Source: Bacteroidales bacterium
GTDB lineage: Bacteria; Bacteroidota; Bacteroidia; Bacteroidales; UBA932
DNA: 35,524 nt
Assembly (NCBI GenBank): GCA_017509755.1
Contig: JAFWOY010000034.1
Span: 1 to 35,524 of the forward strand
Direction of reading: 5' to 3'
The number at the start of each line of letters is the position of its first letter. Position 1 is the first letter of the stretch. The notes below the pieces were generated by a model. It had not been told where the DNA came from, did no database searches, and worked only from the letters and a program-made list of their open reading frames with translations. This document shows positions 1 to 6,596 of the stretch, in pieces. The position numbers were made by a program, and so were the translations under genes.

Positions 1-80
1 CCGCCGCCGCCGACAAAAATGCCCGCAAGGACCAGCAGGAATATCTTTTGCCAAAGTTTAAGTTTCGAGAATAAGGCCAT
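1..80 (-). CDS. N-terminal fragment of a membrane or exported protein, cut by the window edge
   Basis: Only the first 26 codons are inside the window. The peptide starts MALFSKLKLWQKIF and continues into a hydrophobic stretch (LLVLAGIFVGGG), so it is a signal anchor or first membrane helix. A short basic N-terminus followed by such a Gly-rich helix is common in secondary transporters, but this is too little to name a family. The start at 78-80 is supported by a good Bacteroidota-type promoter just upstream on the same strand (109-139). If the tRNA-Gly remnant at 291-313 marks an element boundary, this gene belongs to the integrated element rather than to the neighbouring chromosomal block. 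Confidence 0.6.
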   Translation of the reverse strand, partial: MALFSKLKLWQKIFLLVLAGIFVGGG

Positions 81-108
81 CAAGTGTCGCGCGCAATGTG
101 GTTGCAAG

Positions 109-139
109 CAAAGATAAATATTTTTTTCTACTTAAACAA
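109..139 (-). promoter_or_regulatory. Bacteroidota-type promoter for the leftward partial gene
   Basis: On the minus strand the -7 element reads TATCTTTG (116 to 109) and a -33 TTG lies at 139-137, with a 20-nt spacer. This fits the Bacteroidota consensus TTG-N19-21-TAnnTTTG. Transcription would begin near 103, giving a leader of about 20 nt before the start codon at 80. Confidence 0.6.
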
Positions 140-217
140 GTTAGATGCTGGACCCGCCATTAAGTGGAACGCCCCTATTGACGTCGCTTCCCCTATACGT
201 CCTGAAAAGCCACGAAA

Positions 218-237
218 GTTTCACCTATGTTTCACCT
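218..237 (+). repeat. Tandem 9-bp direct repeat GTTTCACCT, 11-bp period
   Basis: GTTTCACCT occurs at 218-226 and again at 229-237, one helical turn apart. It lies in non-coding AT-rich DNA about 55 bp before the tRNA-Gly remnant. Helically phased short repeats next to an attachment core are typical of accessory (arm-type) binding sites for tyrosine recombinases or their directionality factors. That role is inferred. Confidence 0.5.
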
Positions 238-262
238 GATGTCTTTTTGGATTCTTCTAAAT

Positions 263-277
263 CATTGATTATCAATG
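263..277. repeat. Short perfect inverted repeat (7-1-7)
   Basis: CATTGAT (263-269), one T, then ATCAATG (271-277) form a perfect 7-bp inverted repeat 14 bp upstream of the tRNA-Gly 3' remnant. It could be a protein-binding dyad of the integrated element. The arms are too short and AT-rich, and the loop too small, for a terminator. Confidence 0.4.
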
Positions 278-290
278 CATTATATGGTAT

Positions 291-313
291 AGTTCGAGTC
301 TCGTTTTCCGCTC
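291..313 (+). pseudogene. 3' remnant of a tRNA-Gly gene (probable attachment-site copy)
   Basis: The bases at 293-312 (TTCGAGTCTCGTTTTCCGCT) match what I know of the T-loop, 3' T-stem strand, 3' acceptor strand and U discriminator of bacterial tRNA-Gly genes. The upstream half is missing: bases before 291 do not pair with the T-stem 3' strand, and there is no anticodon arm or D arm. A terminator follows at once, as expected downstream of a tRNA gene. A 3'-only tRNA fragment is what integration into a tRNA gene leaves at the distal end of an element. The intact gene would then lie to the left, outside the window. The match is from memory, without alignment. Confidence 0.55.
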
Positions 314-318
314 AAAAC

Positions 319-349
319 AAAACGCCAGCCTTTAAGGTTGGCGTTTTTG
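319..349 (+). terminator. Rho-independent terminator
   Basis: AACGCCAGCC (321-330), loop TTTAA, then GGTTGGCGTT (336-345) form a 10-bp stem with one G-T pair. It is flanked by A-rich sequence upstream and a T run downstream, so it could work in both directions. It sits immediately after the tRNA-Gly 3' remnant and probably terminated that tRNA transcript. Confidence 0.8.
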
Positions 350-447
350 TTTTTCGGAAAGAGGCGGGACTAATGTAAATGTGTAGTTGTCCAATGATTG
401 AGCTGTCTTTCTGTTATGCCGCGAGCGGAGTCTCTGGGGAAGTGAAC

Positions 448-1302
448 TCAGAAGGTAAAGTTGAACTTGTAGAGTTTGGAGGAGTCTTCATCGCTGCCGA
501 CCCAGATGCAATTGTGGGTGCGGTCGATGCAGATGGACTCGGCGTTCTCGATGGAGGGGATGTCGTAGGAGGCGAGGAGGTCAAAAGTGTTGGCGGAGAA
601 AAGGAAGAGTCTGCAGGCGTCGGAGTCGGTGACCCAGAGCCAATTCTTCGAAGGATCGTAGCAGAGTCCGCCGATTTCTTTGATCAGGGAAGTTTCGCTC
701 ATGAGACTCCGGCGGGCGACGATGGAGCCGTCGAGTTTGCAGGTCCACAGCAGGGCATCTTCCTGACTGCCGACAAAGAGAAGACTGTCCTTGTAAAAGC
801 TGATGCCTTCCAACCCGTTGTTCTCGAAATTGCCCTGAACCGCTTCCTGGATATAAAACAAGGTATCGACCGTCTGATAGTCGGGCGCGGCGACGCGGCA
901 GACCATCTGGTCGCCTTCGACGGCAAGGTACAGGTCGCCGGTGGCAGGGTCGAGGGTGACGCCTTCCAGATCCATCCTGCTCTTCAGGACGGGTTTGACG
1001 GCGCCTGAGAACGATACCTGGCAGAGCGCACCTTCGTCGCCGACGGCCCAGAGCGCCGTCGAATCTTTCGTCATGCACAGGCCGGATAGTTCTTCAAGCC
1101 GGACGTTGATGACCTGGCAGGCACCCATCTCGGGCACTTTCCGTGTCTTGGAGCCGGCCGGGCTTTCGGGTTTCTCCTGTTTCTCCGGCTTGGCGATGCT
1201 TCGATGGGCAAGCGGGTCTTCACAACCGCAGGCCCCTGCTGCAAGGAGCAGGGGCAGCAGGTACAGAATGATCCGCAGGGTGAAGGGGTTGAGCTTATTC
1301 AC
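448..1302 (-). CDS. SdiA-regulated-like beta-propeller lipoprotein
   Basis: This 284-residue predicted lipoprotein has a hydrophobic signal and a lipobox ending at Cys25 (or Cys27). The mature part has repeated propeller-like strands: LEELSGLCMTKDSTALWAVGD, LEGVTLDPATGDLYLAVEG, LEGISFYKDSLLFVGS and IENAESICIDRTHNCIWVGS. These resemble the SdiA-regulated / esterase-like phytase beta-propeller family, whose biochemical role is largely unknown. The start codon is GTG at 1300-1302, overlapping the stop of the upstream permease gene by 8 nt, so the two are translationally coupled. As third gene of the repressor-permease operon it may bind or sense the same glycan, but the sequence does not show this. 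Confidence 0.75.
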   Translation of the reverse strand: MNKLNPFTLRIILYLLPLLLAAGACGCEDPLAHRSIAKPEKQEKPESPAGSKTRKVPEMGACQVINVRLEELSGLCMTKDSTALWAVGDEGALCQVSFSGAVKPVLKSRMDLEGVTLDPATGDLYLAVEGDQMVCRVAAPDYQTVDTLFYIQEAVQGNFENNGLEGISFYKDSLLFVGSQEDALLWTCKLDGSIVARRSLMSETSLIKEIGGLCYDPSKNWLWVTDSDACRLFLFSANTFDLLASYDIPSIENAESICIDRTHNCIWVGSDEDSSKLYKFNFTF

Positions 1303-2161
1303 GGCTGAAGATCAGCACGCAGCTGATGGCAGCCACGATACCGACAATCTGCGGCACAGTGGGGACGGCCGCGTAGAGGATAAGGGAAATGATGCACATG
1401 ATGACCGGGGCGCAGGCATCGGCAAGCGGCGCGATGATCATGGCTTTGCCATAGCGGTTGGCATAGACAAGCGTGAAGGCGCCGATGGCGTTCAGGATCT
1501 GGACGAAGAACACTTTGGTCAGTTCTCCCCAGCCTTGCGAGGTGATGCCGGAGCCGTCGCCCATGAGCAGGGCCACGGGAATCAGCAGTACCGCCGCGAT
1601 GGCCATGTAAACGAACACGCTTTCAGCGTCCGGTGTGGAGTTGTTGGCCAGTTTCATCACGAAGGCCTGGATACCCCAGCAGATGAAAACCACGGAAGCG
1701 TACACGATCCAGATCCAGCTCTTGGCGGCATCGTCCGTCTTGTCGGGGAGGGCGAAGCACACGAGGGCGACGAAAGCCAGGGCAATTCCCACGATTCCCA
1801 GCTTGGAGACCCTTTCTTTCAGGAAAAGGGCTGACAGCAGCACGGTCACGATCGGCGCTACCGAAATCATCGGCATCACCAGATAGGCCGGTGCGTAGTC
1901 CAGGGCCAGGAACAGCACCAACTGTCCGCCGGCACCCAGAAGGCCCACTGCCATGCTCAGAAGGGCGGGCTTGGTGCGGATGTCCAGTTTGAATTTGATG
2001 TTGATGAGCGCGGCGATTGCGCAGGGGATCATGCTCAGGGCCCATACGACATAGACCAGGTTCTTGGGAAGGGTGGTCTGGTCGGAAAAAGCGCCCCAGA
2101 CGCCCCAGGTGATCATGGTGATGAGGGCGTAGAGCAGCCAGTTGTGTTTCTTTTCTGCCAT
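1295..2161 (-). CDS. EamA/DMT-superfamily permease
   Basis: The 288-residue protein is almost entirely hydrophobic, with about ten membrane helices arranged as two EamA repeats (roughly 8-140 and 150-286). Typical DMT features are the first helix with TWGVWGAFSDQ and the end of repeat one with APIVTVLLSALFLKERVSKLG. The substrate is not readable from the sequence. The gene lies 12 nt downstream of an AgaR-like repressor and divergent to a GalNAc-type catabolic operon that has no other inner-membrane sugar transporter in the window. I therefore infer uptake of the released amino sugar or galactose. Bacteroidota more often use MFS permeases for this, so the assignment is tentative. Confidence 0.8.
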   Translation of the reverse strand: MAEKKHNWLLYALITMITWGVWGAFSDQTTLPKNLVYVVWALSMIPCAIAALINIKFKLDIRTKPALLSMAVGLLGAGGQLVLFLALDYAPAYLVMPMISVAPIVTVLLSALFLKERVSKLGIVGIALAFVALVCFALPDKTDDAAKSWIWIVYASVVFICWGIQAFVMKLANNSTPDAESVFVYMAIAAVLLIPVALLMGDGSGITSQGWGELTKVFFVQILNAIGAFTLVYANRYGKAMIIAPLADACAPVIMCIISLILYAAVPTVPQIVGIVAAISCVLIFSRE

Positions 2162-2173
2162 TGTTGTGAAAGG

Positions 2174-2965
2174 TTATTGGTCAATGTCCACGGTATGCAG
2201 GATGATGTGGGATTTTTCGATGTAATCCCGGAATTCGGGCGGGATGTGGCTGTCGGTGACAATGGTCGTGATCTTGTCGAGCGAGGCGATGTGCGCAAAA
2301 GTCCTGCGTCCGAATTTGCTGGAATCGAAAACGGCGATGACCTCCTTGGCCGCGCCGATCATGGCCTGGTTGAGGCTGGCCTCCTCCAGGCTGGGCGTGG
2401 AAAGGCCGTCCTTGATGCTGATGCTGTCAACGCCGAGGAAAAGCTTGTCGCAGAAGATGTTTTTGAGCGCGGATTCGGAGTACATACCGACCGTCGAGTG
2501 GGATACGGAACGCATCGTGCCGCCGAGCACGATGACCGTGAAACGGTTGTAATTGTTGAGCGTGATGGCGATGTCCAGCGCGTTGGTAATGATGGTCAGG
2601 TGGTTGAAGTTGTCCAGGTTCTTGGCGATTTCCATGGTTGTGGTGCCGGAATCAAGGATAATCCGATCCCCGTCGTGAATCATGGAGGCCGCGTATTTGC
2701 CGATCAGCTGTTTTTCCCGGGCATGAAGCCGCTGCTTGCTGCTGATCGACATGTCGTCGAAATCGCCCGACTGGTGGAGGATGATGGCGCCGCCTTTCAC
2801 CCGGACCAGCAGTTTGCGCTCTTCCAGGACGGCGAGGTCTTTCCGGATGGACACTTCGGAAACATCGAAAGTCTCGACGAGCTGTTCCACGAAAACGCGG
2901 CCATCCGTATGGAGCATATTCAAGATTTTACTTCTTCTTTCTTCAATGGAATACTTTCTTTTCAT
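2174..2965 (-). CDS. DeoR-family transcriptional repressor (AgaR-like)
   Basis: This 263-residue cytoplasmic regulator has an N-terminal DeoR winged helix (about 6-60; EERRSKILNML, then VSEVSIRKDLAVLEERKLLVRVKGGA) and a C-terminal sugar-phosphate sensor domain (about 78-235; GDRIILDSGTTTMEIAKNL and FLGVDSISIKDGLSTPS). Length and architecture are normal for the GlpR/AgaR/DeoR group, which are usually repressors released by a phosphorylated sugar. It is divergently oriented to agaS, with a 275-nt intergenic region holding two back-to-back promoters and candidate operators, so control of both operons is likely. The inducer is inferred to be a phosphorylated galactosamine or tagatose intermediate. 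Confidence 0.88.
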   Translation of the reverse strand: MKRKYSIEERRSKILNMLHTDGRVFVEQLVETFDVSEVSIRKDLAVLEERKLLVRVKGGAIILHQSGDFDDMSISSKQRLHAREKQLIGKYAASMIHDGDRIILDSGTTTMEIAKNLDNFNHLTIITNALDIAITLNNYNRFTVIVLGGTMRSVSHSTVGMYSESALKNIFCDKLFLGVDSISIKDGLSTPSLEEASLNQAMIGAAKEVIAVFDSSKFGRRTFAHIASLDKITTIVTDSHIPPEFRDYIEKSHIILHTVDIDQ

Positions 2966-2993
2966 GGCACAGCAGGTTGTCGGTCGGTTATTT

Positions 2994-3103
2994 GAAAGTT
3001 ATGGTTTCGTTTCAAAAGAATCGGTTGCAAGATAGTAATAATTCTTTATTCTCGAAAGTTACCATTTCAAAAGTTTCAAAAAATAAGAAATATCTTTCGT
3101 TCC
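2994..3103. promoter_or_regulatory. Candidate operator region for the AgaR-like repressor
   Basis: The leader between the repressor gene and its promoter has repeated motifs. GAAAGTTA occurs at 2994-3001 and 3054-3061, each followed by a TTTCAAAAG copy (downstream with a 5-nt shift in spacing). TTTCGTTTC lies at 3005-3013 and TTTCGTTCC at 3095-3103. TTTCRTTTY-type repeats are the known pattern of E. coli AgaR operators. The motifs are visible; binding is inferred. Confidence 0.45.
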
Positions 3104-3120
3104 AAACCGGATTTCTAGCA

Positions 3121-3152
3121 CAAACTTACAAAAAATAAGAAATAAGCCCAAA
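3121..3152 (-). promoter_or_regulatory. Promoter for the repressor-permease operon
   Basis: On the minus strand the -7 element is TAAGTTTG (3128 to 3121) and the -33 element TTTG (3152 to 3149), with a 20-nt spacer. The predicted leader of about 150 nt carries the candidate operators, consistent with autoregulation. Confidence 0.65.
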
Positions 3153-3156
3153 TTTT

Positions 3157-3188
3157 TTTGTCGAAAAATAAATTTATTGTTAGATTTG
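3157..3188 (+). promoter_or_regulatory. Promoter for the PUL/catabolic operon (agaS onward)
   Basis: TTTG at 3157-3160, a 20-nt spacer and TAGATTTG at 3181-3188 match the Bacteroidota promoter consensus. Transcription would start near 3194, about 47 nt before agaS. The -33 elements of this promoter and the divergent one are only 4 nt apart. Confidence 0.7.
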
Positions 3189-3240
3189 CACTAACGAGTA
3201 AAATCGGATGATTCCGAGACAACGATAATACCTTATAAAT

Positions 3241-4368
3241 ATGCTCACATTGGACTGCCATACAATCCGCGAGATTGCCCATCAGCCGAAGATGTGGAGA
3301 GAAACATTCGACGTCCTCTGCGCAAAGAAGGCCGGTATCGAACATTTCTTTGCTGCAAACGGCATCGGCAAGGATACCCGGATCGTGCTGACCGGCGCCG
3401 GTACTTCGGCTTTCGTGGCCGATACGGCTGTCTGCCTGTTCATCCAGGATGGTTTCGGCAAGGCCCGCTCCGTCGCCACGACCGACATCGTGTCGGCTCC
3501 CCATTCTTTCCTGAGCCCTGACGATAAACTCTTCATCTCCTTCGCCCGTTCCGGCAACAGCCCCGAAAGCGTTGCCGCCTATCGGATCGCCCGCAAGTTC
3601 TGCCCTGGTGCGCGGCACTTGATCATTACCTGTAATCCTGACGGCTGCCTGGCCCGGGAAGCCGATCCGGAGGAAGATTTCGTGGTCGTCCTTCCGGACG
3701 GAACGAATGACCGGAGCCTGGCCATGACCAGCAGTTTCACCTCCATGCTGATCGCATGCCTGCTCTGCAAGAATATCCAGACACTCCCGGCTGAGCGGGA
3801 TGGGCTGGAAGCGGCGGCTGCGTTCGCTTCCCGTTTCCTGGAAGACAATGTAACCACGGCGCTGCAGCAGATGACATCCAAGGATATCCGCCGGGCGGTG
3901 TTCCTGGGCTCCGGCCCGTTGAAAGGCATTGCCTGCGAATGCCATCTGAAACTGCAGGAACTGACGGACGGCCAGATCATGTGTTCGTTCGACTCGTTCA
4001 TGGGCCTGCGTCATGGTCCCAAGGCGGTTGTCAACGAACAGACGCTGGTCGTGTACCTCTTGAGCGACGATCCTTATACCCGCCGCTATGAGCTTGACCT
4101 GATCGATCAGGTGAGCCGCGAAAACCAGCCTGCCGCCCAGATTGTCGTTTCCCTCGATCCGTCCGGTGTGCAGGACATTGATTTCGAAATCAACGCGCCC
4201 GATGTGGCAGCCCTCCAATCCGTGCAGTACAAGTGTGTCCCTTATGTACTTGTGGGACAGCTTCTTGGCTATTTCTTCTCCCTTTCGAAGGGACTCAATC
4301 CTGACAAGCCTTCCGTCCGGGGAACGATTTCCCGGGTGGTGAACGGCGTCCAGATTTATGATTTTTGA
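3241..4368 (+). CDS. agaS: AgaS-type SIS-domain galactosamine-6-phosphate deaminase/isomerase
   Basis: The 375-residue protein has two SIS (sugar isomerase) domains. The first carries TGAGTS (51-56) and SGNSPES (104-110), the phosphate-binding loops; the second starts at FLGSGPLKG (about 221) and includes the GLRHGPKA motif typical of this group. The N-terminus (TIREIAHQPKMWRETFDVL) is characteristic of AgaS. AgaS deaminates and isomerises galactosamine-6-phosphate to tagatose-6-phosphate in the cytoplasm. It is the first gene of a long plus-strand operon, 15 nt before a KbaZ/GatZ-type gene, which supports AgaS over glucosamine-6-phosphate isomerases of the same fold. No GalNAc-6-phosphate deacetylase gene is in the window. 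Confidence 0.87.
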   Translation: MLTLDCHTIREIAHQPKMWRETFDVLCAKKAGIEHFFAANGIGKDTRIVLTGAGTSAFVADTAVCLFIQDGFGKARSVATTDIVSAPHSFLSPDDKLFISFARSGNSPESVAAYRIARKFCPGARHLIITCNPDGCLAREADPEEDFVVVLPDGTNDRSLAMTSSFTSMLIACLLCKNIQTLPAERDGLEAAAAFASRFLEDNVTTALQQMTSKDIRRAVFLGSGPLKGIACECHLKLQELTDGQIMCSFDSFMGLRHGPKAVVNEQTLVVYLLSDDPYTRRYELDLIDQVSRENQPAAQIVVSLDPSGVQDIDFEINAPDVAALQSVQYKCVPYVLVGQLLGYFFSLSKGLNPDKPSVRGTISRVVNGVQIYDF

Positions 4369-4383
4369 TGGATTTTTCAAACG

Positions 4384-5646
4384 ATGCAAACAATGAGTAA
4401 TCGAACGAACATAGATGAGACTCCCAAATTGAGGCGACTGCTGGACCGGATCGGTGAGCTGACAGCGGCGGGACACAAACCCATGTCCCTCCTGGCTGTC
4501 TGCCCGAACTCTCCAGCAGTCATCAAGGCGGCGTTCCGCGCCGCCAAACGGAACAACGCGCCGATCCTTTTCGCCGCCACCCTCAACCAGGTGGACTGCG
4601 ACGGCGGTTATACCGGCATGACGCAGGAAGATTTCGTCCGCGTGATGAAGGTGGAAGCGGCCCGCAACCATTTTACCGGACCGTTCCTGGCCTGCATCGA
4701 CCACGGCGGACCGTGGCTCAAAGATATCCAGACCCTCGAGATGTGGCCTTATGAAAAGGCGATGGAAGGGGTCAAGCGTTCCTATGAGGCGGCCCTGCTG
4801 GCCGGCTACGAGCTGATCCACGTCGATCCTACCGTGGACCGGTTCCTGCCCAAAGGCCAGATCATCGACATCGAGGTGGTCGCCGCCCGGACGATCGAAC
4901 TCATTACCCATATTGAGAATTTCCGCAAAGAGCGCGGCCTTCCGCCCATCGCTTACGAGGTCGGTACCGAAGAGGTGCATGGCGGCTTGGCCGATATGTC
5001 TGTTTTCACGAAATTCCTGGGCTTGCTCAAAGCCGGCCTGGCCAAGAACGGTTGTTCGGATGCCTGGCCTTGTTTCGTGGTCGGAAAGGTAGGGACGGAT
5101 CTCCATACCACGTTCTTCGATCCGGTCGTGGCGCGGCAGCTGACTTCGACGGTCGCCCCGTACGGCAGTTTCATCAAAGGCCATTATACGGATGACGTGG
5201 AAAATCCGGAGGAATATCCGCTCACGGGGATGGGTGCCGCCAATGTCGGCCCCGAATTCACGGTTTCGGAATACAATGCCCTGGAAGAACTGGAGGCCGT
5301 TGAGAATGACTTGTATGCTGAAGGCCGCGTGCCGATGCATTCCCACATGACGGCGACGCTGAAGCGGCTGGTCATCGAATCAGGCCGCTGGAAGAAATGG
5401 GTACACGGCGAGGAATCGCCCGATGACTTTGCCTCCATCACGCCGGACCGCCAGCGCTGGCTCATCCAGACCGGCGCCCGCTATATCTGGCAGAAGCCTG
5501 AAGCTGTGGCTGCACGCCGGATGCTTTATGACAACCTGGCCCTCAATGGCATCGACGCCGAAGGCATCGTGCTTTCGACGATCGAGCGGGCTATCGACAA
5601 ATACTATGTAGCTTTCAATCTGGTGAACCTCAACGCGAGCCTCTGA
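4384..5646 (+). CDS. kbaZ: D-tagatose-1,6-bisphosphate aldolase subunit, KbaZ/GatZ family
   Basis: This 420-residue protein matches KbaZ/GatZ in length and in landmark segments (MSLLAVCPNSPAVIKAA, NQVDCDGGYTGMT, CIDHGGPW, YEVGTEEVHGGLAD). In enterobacteria this protein stabilises the class II aldolase KbaY/GatY, which cleaves tagatose-1,6-bisphosphate to dihydroxyacetone phosphate and glyceraldehyde-3-phosphate. No KbaY/GatY partner is in this operon or elsewhere in the window. The partner is either encoded elsewhere or this homologue acts differently; older annotations called the family tagatose-6-phosphate kinase. An alternative start three codons downstream is possible. Its stop overlaps the next gene's start by 1 nt. 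Confidence 0.85.
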   Translation: MQTMSNRTNIDETPKLRRLLDRIGELTAAGHKPMSLLAVCPNSPAVIKAAFRAAKRNNAPILFAATLNQVDCDGGYTGMTQEDFVRVMKVEAARNHFTGPFLACIDHGGPWLKDIQTLEMWPYEKAMEGVKRSYEAALLAGYELIHVDPTVDRFLPKGQIIDIEVVAARTIELITHIENFRKERGLPPIAYEVGTEEVHGGLADMSVFTKFLGLLKAGLAKNGCSDAWPCFVVGKVGTDLHTTFFDPVVARQLTSTVAPYGSFIKGHYTDDVENPEEYPLTGMGAANVGPEFTVSEYNALEELEAVENDLYAEGRVPMHSHMTATLKRLVIESGRWKKWVHGEESPDDFASITPDRQRWLIQTGARYIWQKPEAVAARRMLYDNLALNGIDAEGIVLSTIERAIDKYYVAFNLVNLNASL

Positions 5647-6596
5647 TGAAAAAGTTTGATATCCTTGCCCTTGGCGAATTGAATGTCGATCTCCTGCTCA
5701 ACCGGATCGCCGGTTTTCCCGAGGTCGGCAAAGAGATTTTCGCGAAGGACATGACGCTGACGCTGGGCAGTTCCACCGCCATTTTCGCGGCCAATGCCGC
5801 GACGCTCGGCTCCGCGGTCTCCTTTGTCGGCATGATCGGCCGCGACAGTTTCGGGGATGTCGTCAAATCGTCGCTGCAGCAGCGGGGCGTGGATATTTCC
5901 AATCTGATCGAGGTGGATAACGCCGCAACCGGCCTGACCGCCATCCTGAACTACGACAACGACCGGGCGAACGTGACCTATCCGGGTGCCATGAGCCTGA
6001 TGGGTGTCCGGGATATCAAGCCCGAGATCATCCGCGCCGCCCGCCACGTCCACGTGTCGTCCGTCTTCCTGCAGGAAACCTTGCATCGGGAACTCCTGGA
6101 GATCGTCCAGCTCATCAAATCCTGTGGCACCACGCTTTCGATGGATGTCCAGTTCGATCCGGCAGAGACCTGGGAGTTCGATTACGCCCGCATCCTGCCG
6201 CTCGTGGACGTTTTCATGCCCAACGAACAGGAACTGATGGCCATCACGCGCAAATCCACGGTGGACGAGGCGGTGGAAGCGATTCTTCCTTATGCCAACG
6301 TGACCGTTGTCAAGATGGGCACACGCGGTTCTCTGCTCGTTACCAATGCGGGCCGCCTTCCCATGCCGGCGATGCTCAATCCCAACGTGGTCGATGCCAT
6401 CGGGGCCGGCGACAGTTTCGACGCCGGTTTCATCTCGGCTTATGTGAGCGGCAAGGATCTGGAAACCTGCCAGTGGATCGGCAATCTGACCGGCGCCATC
6501 AATACGACAGCTGCCGGCGGTACGGGCGCCTTCGCTTCGAAACAGGCCGTCCAGGAGGCGGCAGAAAAATATTTCGGCCAAAAACTCGCGTTATGA
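5646..6596 (+). CDS. PfkB-family sugar kinase (probable tagatose-6-phosphate kinase)
   Basis: The 316-residue protein has the ribokinase/PfkB fold. The N-terminal signature begins ILALGELNVDLLLNRI and continues with TLTLGSSTAIFAANAATLG; the C-terminal motif DAIGAGDSFDAGF contains the catalytic Asp at residue 256. PfkB enzymes phosphorylate sugars or sugar phosphates with ATP in the cytoplasm. Lying between a KbaZ-like gene (1-nt overlap) and a GH36 gene (4-nt overlap), it most likely phosphorylates tagatose-6-phosphate to the 1,6-bisphosphate. The sequence does not exclude another ketose substrate. The tight overlaps indicate translational coupling. Confidence 0.85.
   Translation: MKKFDILALGELNVDLLLNRIAGFPEVGKEIFAKDMTLTLGSSTAIFAANAATLGSAVSFVGMIGRDSFGDVVKSSLQQRGVDISNLIEVDNAATGLTAILNYDNDRANVTYPGAMSLMGVRDIKPEIIRAARHVHVSSVFLQETLHRELLEIVQLIKSCGTTLSMDVQFDPAETWEFDYARILPLVDVFMPNEQELMAITRKSTVDEAVEAILPYANVTVVKMGTRGSLLVTNAGRLPMPAMLNPNVVDAIGAGDSFDAGFISAYVSGKDLETCQWIGNLTGAINTTAAGGTGAFASKQAVQEAAEKYFGQKLAL

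Noticed and set aside
1..12. CCG triplet repeat at the window start
   Set aside because: On the coding strand it is a Gly-Gly-Gly run in the truncated membrane protein, not a microsatellite of note.
145..378. A 77-codon open frame across the tRNA-Gly remnant and terminator
   Set aside because: It reads through a strong terminator hairpin and the tRNA fragment, has no signal or motif and no promoter of its own.
3115..5346. A 743-codon minus-strand open frame opposite agaS and kbaZ
   Set aside because: It is antisense to two well-recognised genes, has the His/Arg-rich composition of a shadow frame in GC-rich DNA, and shows no family motifs.
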